64,000 nt of DNA from Mactra quadrangularis (lineage: Eukaryota; Mollusca; Bivalvia; Venerida; Mactridae). The first letter of the stretch is position 1. Each line of letters opens with the position of its first letter. Shown piece by piece: positions 60,701 to 64,000 of the stretch. The DNA lies in assembly GCA_025267735.1 (NCBI GenBank), contig CM046298.1, positions 29,147,866 to 29,211,865 on the forward strand, in the 5' to 3' direction. A program made the position numbers and the translations under genes. Under the pieces are notes generated by a model, which saw only the letters and a list, made by a program, of their open reading frames with translations, made no database searches and was not told the origin of the DNA.

Positions 60701-62000
60701 TAAACAATGGTGACCTAGTTCCGGTTTCTGGCTCGGACCCAACGCAGAACGCCGACCCGGCGACCTGGGTGTCGAACCGACCCGGCTAGGACCGGTTTTG
60801 GGGCGAGTTACGTGCCCTTGTCTCCGCTCCGTAGACTCTCTATATGTACTATATGTACATGCACGTAGCAAAAAAATAGGTAAACAATGGTGACCTAGTT
60901 CCGGTTTCTGGCTCGGACCCAACCCAGAACGCCGACCCGGCGACCTGGGTGTCGAACCGACCCGGCTAGGACCGGTTTTGGGGCGAGTTACGTGCCCTTG
61001 TCTCCGCTCCGTAGACTCTCTATATGTACTATATGTACATGCACGTAGCAAAAAAATAGGTAAACAATGGTGACCTAGTTCCGGTTTCTGGCTCGGACCC
61101 AACCCAGAACGCCGACCCGGCGACCTGGGTGTCGAACCGACCCGGCTAGGACCGGTTTTGGGGCGAGTTACGTGCCCTTGTCTCCGCTCCGTAGACTCTC
61201 TATATGTACTATATGTACATGCACGTAGCAAAAAAATAGGTAAACAATGGTGACCTAGTTCCGGTTTCTGGCTCGGACCCAACCCAGAACGCCGACCCGG
61301 CGACCTGGGTGTCGAACCGACCCGGCTAGGACCGGTTTTGGGGCGAGTTACGTGCCCTTGTCTCCGCTCCGTAGACTCTCTATATGTACTATATGTACAT
61401 GCACGTAGCAAAAAAATAGGTAAACAATGGTGACCTAGTTCCGGTTTCTGGCTCGGACCCAACCCAGAACGCCGACCCGGCGACCTGGGTGTCGAACCGA
61501 CCCGGCTAGGACCTGTTTTGGGGCGAGTTACGAGCCCTTGTCTCCGCTCCGTAGACTCTCTATATGTACTGTATGTACATGCACGTAGCAAAAAAATAGG
61601 TAAACAATGGTGGCCTAGTTCCGGTTTCTGGCTCGGACCCAACCCAGAACGCCGACCCGGCGACCTGGGTGTCGAACCGACCCGGCTAGGACCGGTTTTG
61701 GGGCGAGTTACGTGCCCTTGTCTCCGCTCCGTAGACTCTCTATATGTACTACATGTACATGCACGTAGCAAAAAAATAGGTAAACAATGGTGACCTAGTT
61801 CCGGTTTCTGGCTCGGACCCGAACCCAGAACGCCGACACGGCAACCTGGGTGTCGAACCGACCCGGCTAGGACCGGTTTTGGGGCGAGTTACGTGCCCTT
61901 GTCTCCGCTCCGTAGACTCTCTATATGTACTATATGTACATGCACGTAGCAAAAAAATAGGTAAACAATGGTGACCTAGTTCCGGTTTCTGGCTCGGACC
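57780..62000. repeat. Higher-order repeats of 9 and 13 units
   Basis: The paired variants TGTACTACATGTACATG and GACCCGAACCCAGAAC...GACACGGC occur near 57784/57853, 59404/59474 and 61746/61816, at distances of 1620 and 2340 bp plus the one-base insertion carried by each. Confidence 0.85.
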
Positions 62001-64000
62001 CAACCCAGAACGCCGACCCGGCGACCTGGGTGTCGAACCGACCCGGCTAGGACCGGTTTTGGGGCGAGTTACGTGCCCTTGTCTCCGCTCCGTAGACTCT
62101 CTATATGTACTATATGTACATGCACGTAGCAAAAAAATAGGTAAACAATGGTGACCTAGTTCCGGTTTCTGGCTCGGACCCAACCCAGAACGCCGACCCG
62201 GCGACCTGGGTGTCGAACCGACCCGGCTAGGACCGGTTTTGGGGCGAGTTACGTGCCCTTGTCTCCGCTCCGTAGACTCTCTATATGTACTATATGTACA
62301 TGCACGTAGCAAAAAAATAGGTAAACAATGGTGACCTAGTTCCGGTTTGTGGCTCGGACCCAACCCAGAACGCCGACCCGGCGACCTGGGTTTCGAACCG
62401 ACCCGGCTAGGACCGGTTTTGGGGCGAGTTACGTGCCCTTGTCTCCGCTCCGTAGACTCTCTATATGTACTATATGTACATGCACGTAGCAAAAAAATAG
62501 GTAAACAATGGTGACCTAGTTCCGGTTTCTGGCTCGGACCCAACCCAGAACGCCGCCCGGCGACCTGGGTGTCGAACCGACCCGGCTAGGACCGGTTTTG
62601 GGGCGAATTACGTGCCCTTGTCTCCGCTCCGTAGACTCTCTATATGTACTATATGTACATGCACGTAGCAAAAAAATAGGTAAACAATGGTGACCTAGTT
62701 CTGGTTTCTGGCTCGGACCCAACCCAGAACGCCGACCCGGCGACCTGGGTGTCGAACCGACCCGGCTAGGACCGGTTTTGGGGCGAGTTACGTGCCCTTG
62801 TCTCCGCTCCGTAGACTCTCTATATGTACTATATGTACATGCACGTAGCAAAAAAATAGGTAAACAATGGTGACCTAGTTCCGGTTTGTGGCTCGGACCC
62901 AACACAGAACGCCGACCCGGCGACCTGGGTGTCGAACCGACCCGGCTAGGACCGGTTTTGGGGCGAGTTACGTGCCCTTGTCTCCGCTCCGTAGACTCTC
63001 TATTTGTACTATATGTACATGCACGTAGCAAAAAATTAGGTAAACAATGGTGACCTAGTTCCGGTTTCTGGCTCGGACCCAACCCAGAACGCCGACCCGG
63101 CGACCTGGGTGTCGAACCGACCCGGCTAGGACCGGTTTTGGGGCGAGTTACGTGCCCTTGTCTCCGCTCCGTAGACTCTCTATATGTACTATATGTACAT
63201 GCACGTAGCAAAAAAATAGGTAAACAATGGTGACCTAGTTCCGGTTTCTGGCTCGGACCCAACCCAGAACGCCGACCCGGCGACCTGGGTGTCGAACCGA
63301 CCCGGCTAGGACCGGTTTTGGGGCGAGTTACGTGCCCTTGTCTCCGCTCCGTAGACTCTCTATATGTACTATATGTACATGCACGTAGCAAAAAAATAGG
63401 TAAACAATGGCGACCTAGTTCCGGTGTCTGGCTCGGACCCAACCCAGAACGCCGACCCGGCGACCTGGGTGTCGAAACGACCCGGCTAGGACCGGTTTTG
63501 GGGCGAGTTACGTGCCCTTGTCTCCGCTCCGTAGACTCTCTATATGTACTATATGTACATGCACGTAGCAAAAAAATAGGTAAACAATGGTGACCTAGTT
63601 CCGGTTTCTGGCTCGGACCCAACCCAGAACGCCGGCCCGGCGACCTGGGTGTCGAACCGACCCGGCTAGGACCGGTTTTGGGGCGAGTTACGTGCCCTTG
63701 TCTCCGCTCCGTAGACTCTCTATATGTACTATATGTACATGCACGTAGCAAAAAAATAGGTAAACAATGGTGACTTAGTTCCGGTTTCTGGCTCGGACCC
63801 AACCCAGAACGCCGACCCGGCGACCTGGGTGTCGAACCGACCCGGCTAGGACCGGTTTTGGGGCGAGTTACGTGCCCTTGTCTCCGCTCCGTAGACTCTC
63901 TTTATGTACTATATGTACATGCACGTAGCAAAAAAATAGGTAAACAATGGTGACCTAGTTCCGGTTTCTGGCTCGGACCCAACCCAGAACGCCGACCCGG

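Larger units (their letters stand above)
49749..64000. repeat. 180-bp satellite array, subfamily 2, continues past the window
   Basis: About 79 units with CTCGGACCCAACC and mostly TGACCTAGTTCC and ACATGCACG. It is more uniform than subfamily 1. Local changes include a 94-bp short unit at 50667-50760, a 6-bp insertion near 51658, and three units with AAAATAAAAAAGTTAAAC (about 52043, 54743, 56544). The right edge is not in the window. Confidence 0.95.

Noticed and set aside
31588..63593. Plus-strand open frames of about 60-91 codons in the array
   Set aside because: They are shorter frames of the same repeat, recurring with unit variants; no gene features.
29091..64000. CRISPR array
   Set aside because: The repeat has no unique spacers, the unit is 180 bp throughout, and the DNA is eukaryotic.
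29091..64000. CENP-B box in the satellite unit
   Set aside because: I looked for TTCG-N4-A-N2-CGGG on both strands of the typical unit and did not find it; GTCGAACCGACCCGG is only superficially similar.

Overview
This looks like nuclear DNA of a lophotrochozoan animal, most likely a bivalve mollusc. The first 29 kb is AT-rich, intron-like or intergenic DNA. It holds tRNA-derived SINEs with a tail common in molluscs, several miniature inverted-repeat elements, one intron-less rhodopsin-class receptor gene and one eukaryotic tRNA gene. Operons, ribosome-binding sites and bacterial gene packing are absent. The host assignment rests on repeat style and is an inference.

Region 1 (1-19.1 kb) is mostly non-coding and rich in small mobile elements. 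It has a nested inverted-repeat region (2.35-3.41 kb) containing a 39-bp-arm perfect hairpin, and copy 1 of a 1147-bp dispersed repeat (4.30-5.44 kb). It also has a Harbinger-like MITE (6.32-6.54 kb) with a truncated inverted relative at 11 kb, and an LTR-retrotransposon remnant encoding a CCHC zinc knuckle (to 8.6 kb). A coiled-coil open frame that may be a last exon lies at 10.45-10.8 kb, and a very small LTR element (TRIM-like) with a tRNA-like segment in its LTRs lies at 15.7-16.1 kb.

Region 2 (19.1-29.1 kb) contains the best protein gene, a 459-residue class A GPCR with its own poly(A) signal. Several SINEs in both orientations follow, with a pentanucleotide-type simple repeat, a 36-bp tandem repeat, a candidate TATA/Inr promoter with a short first exon (27.0-27.1 kb), tRNA-Gly(GCC) on the minus strand, and copy 2 of the 1147-bp repeat. 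Copy 2 is cut off abruptly at 29,090.

Region 3 (29,091 to the window end) is one tandem satellite array with a 180-bp unit, about 185 units, and about 54% GC in the unit counted by hand. There are two sequence subfamilies, with the switch near 47.6 kb and one stray unit near 46.6 kb. Higher-order duplications of 4, 8, 9, 10, 11, 13 and 19 units are visible. A 1562-bp non-autonomous hAT-type element is inserted in the array with a perfect 8-bp target duplication taken from the satellite itself. Because 180 is divisible by 3 and one minus-strand frame lacks stops, the array produces open frames up to more than 1100 codons. I treat these as artefacts of the repeat, not genes.

No set of genes here works together as a pathway. 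The unusual content is the satellite and its junctions, the hAT insertion, the tRNA-like TRIM and the perfect hairpin with target duplication.
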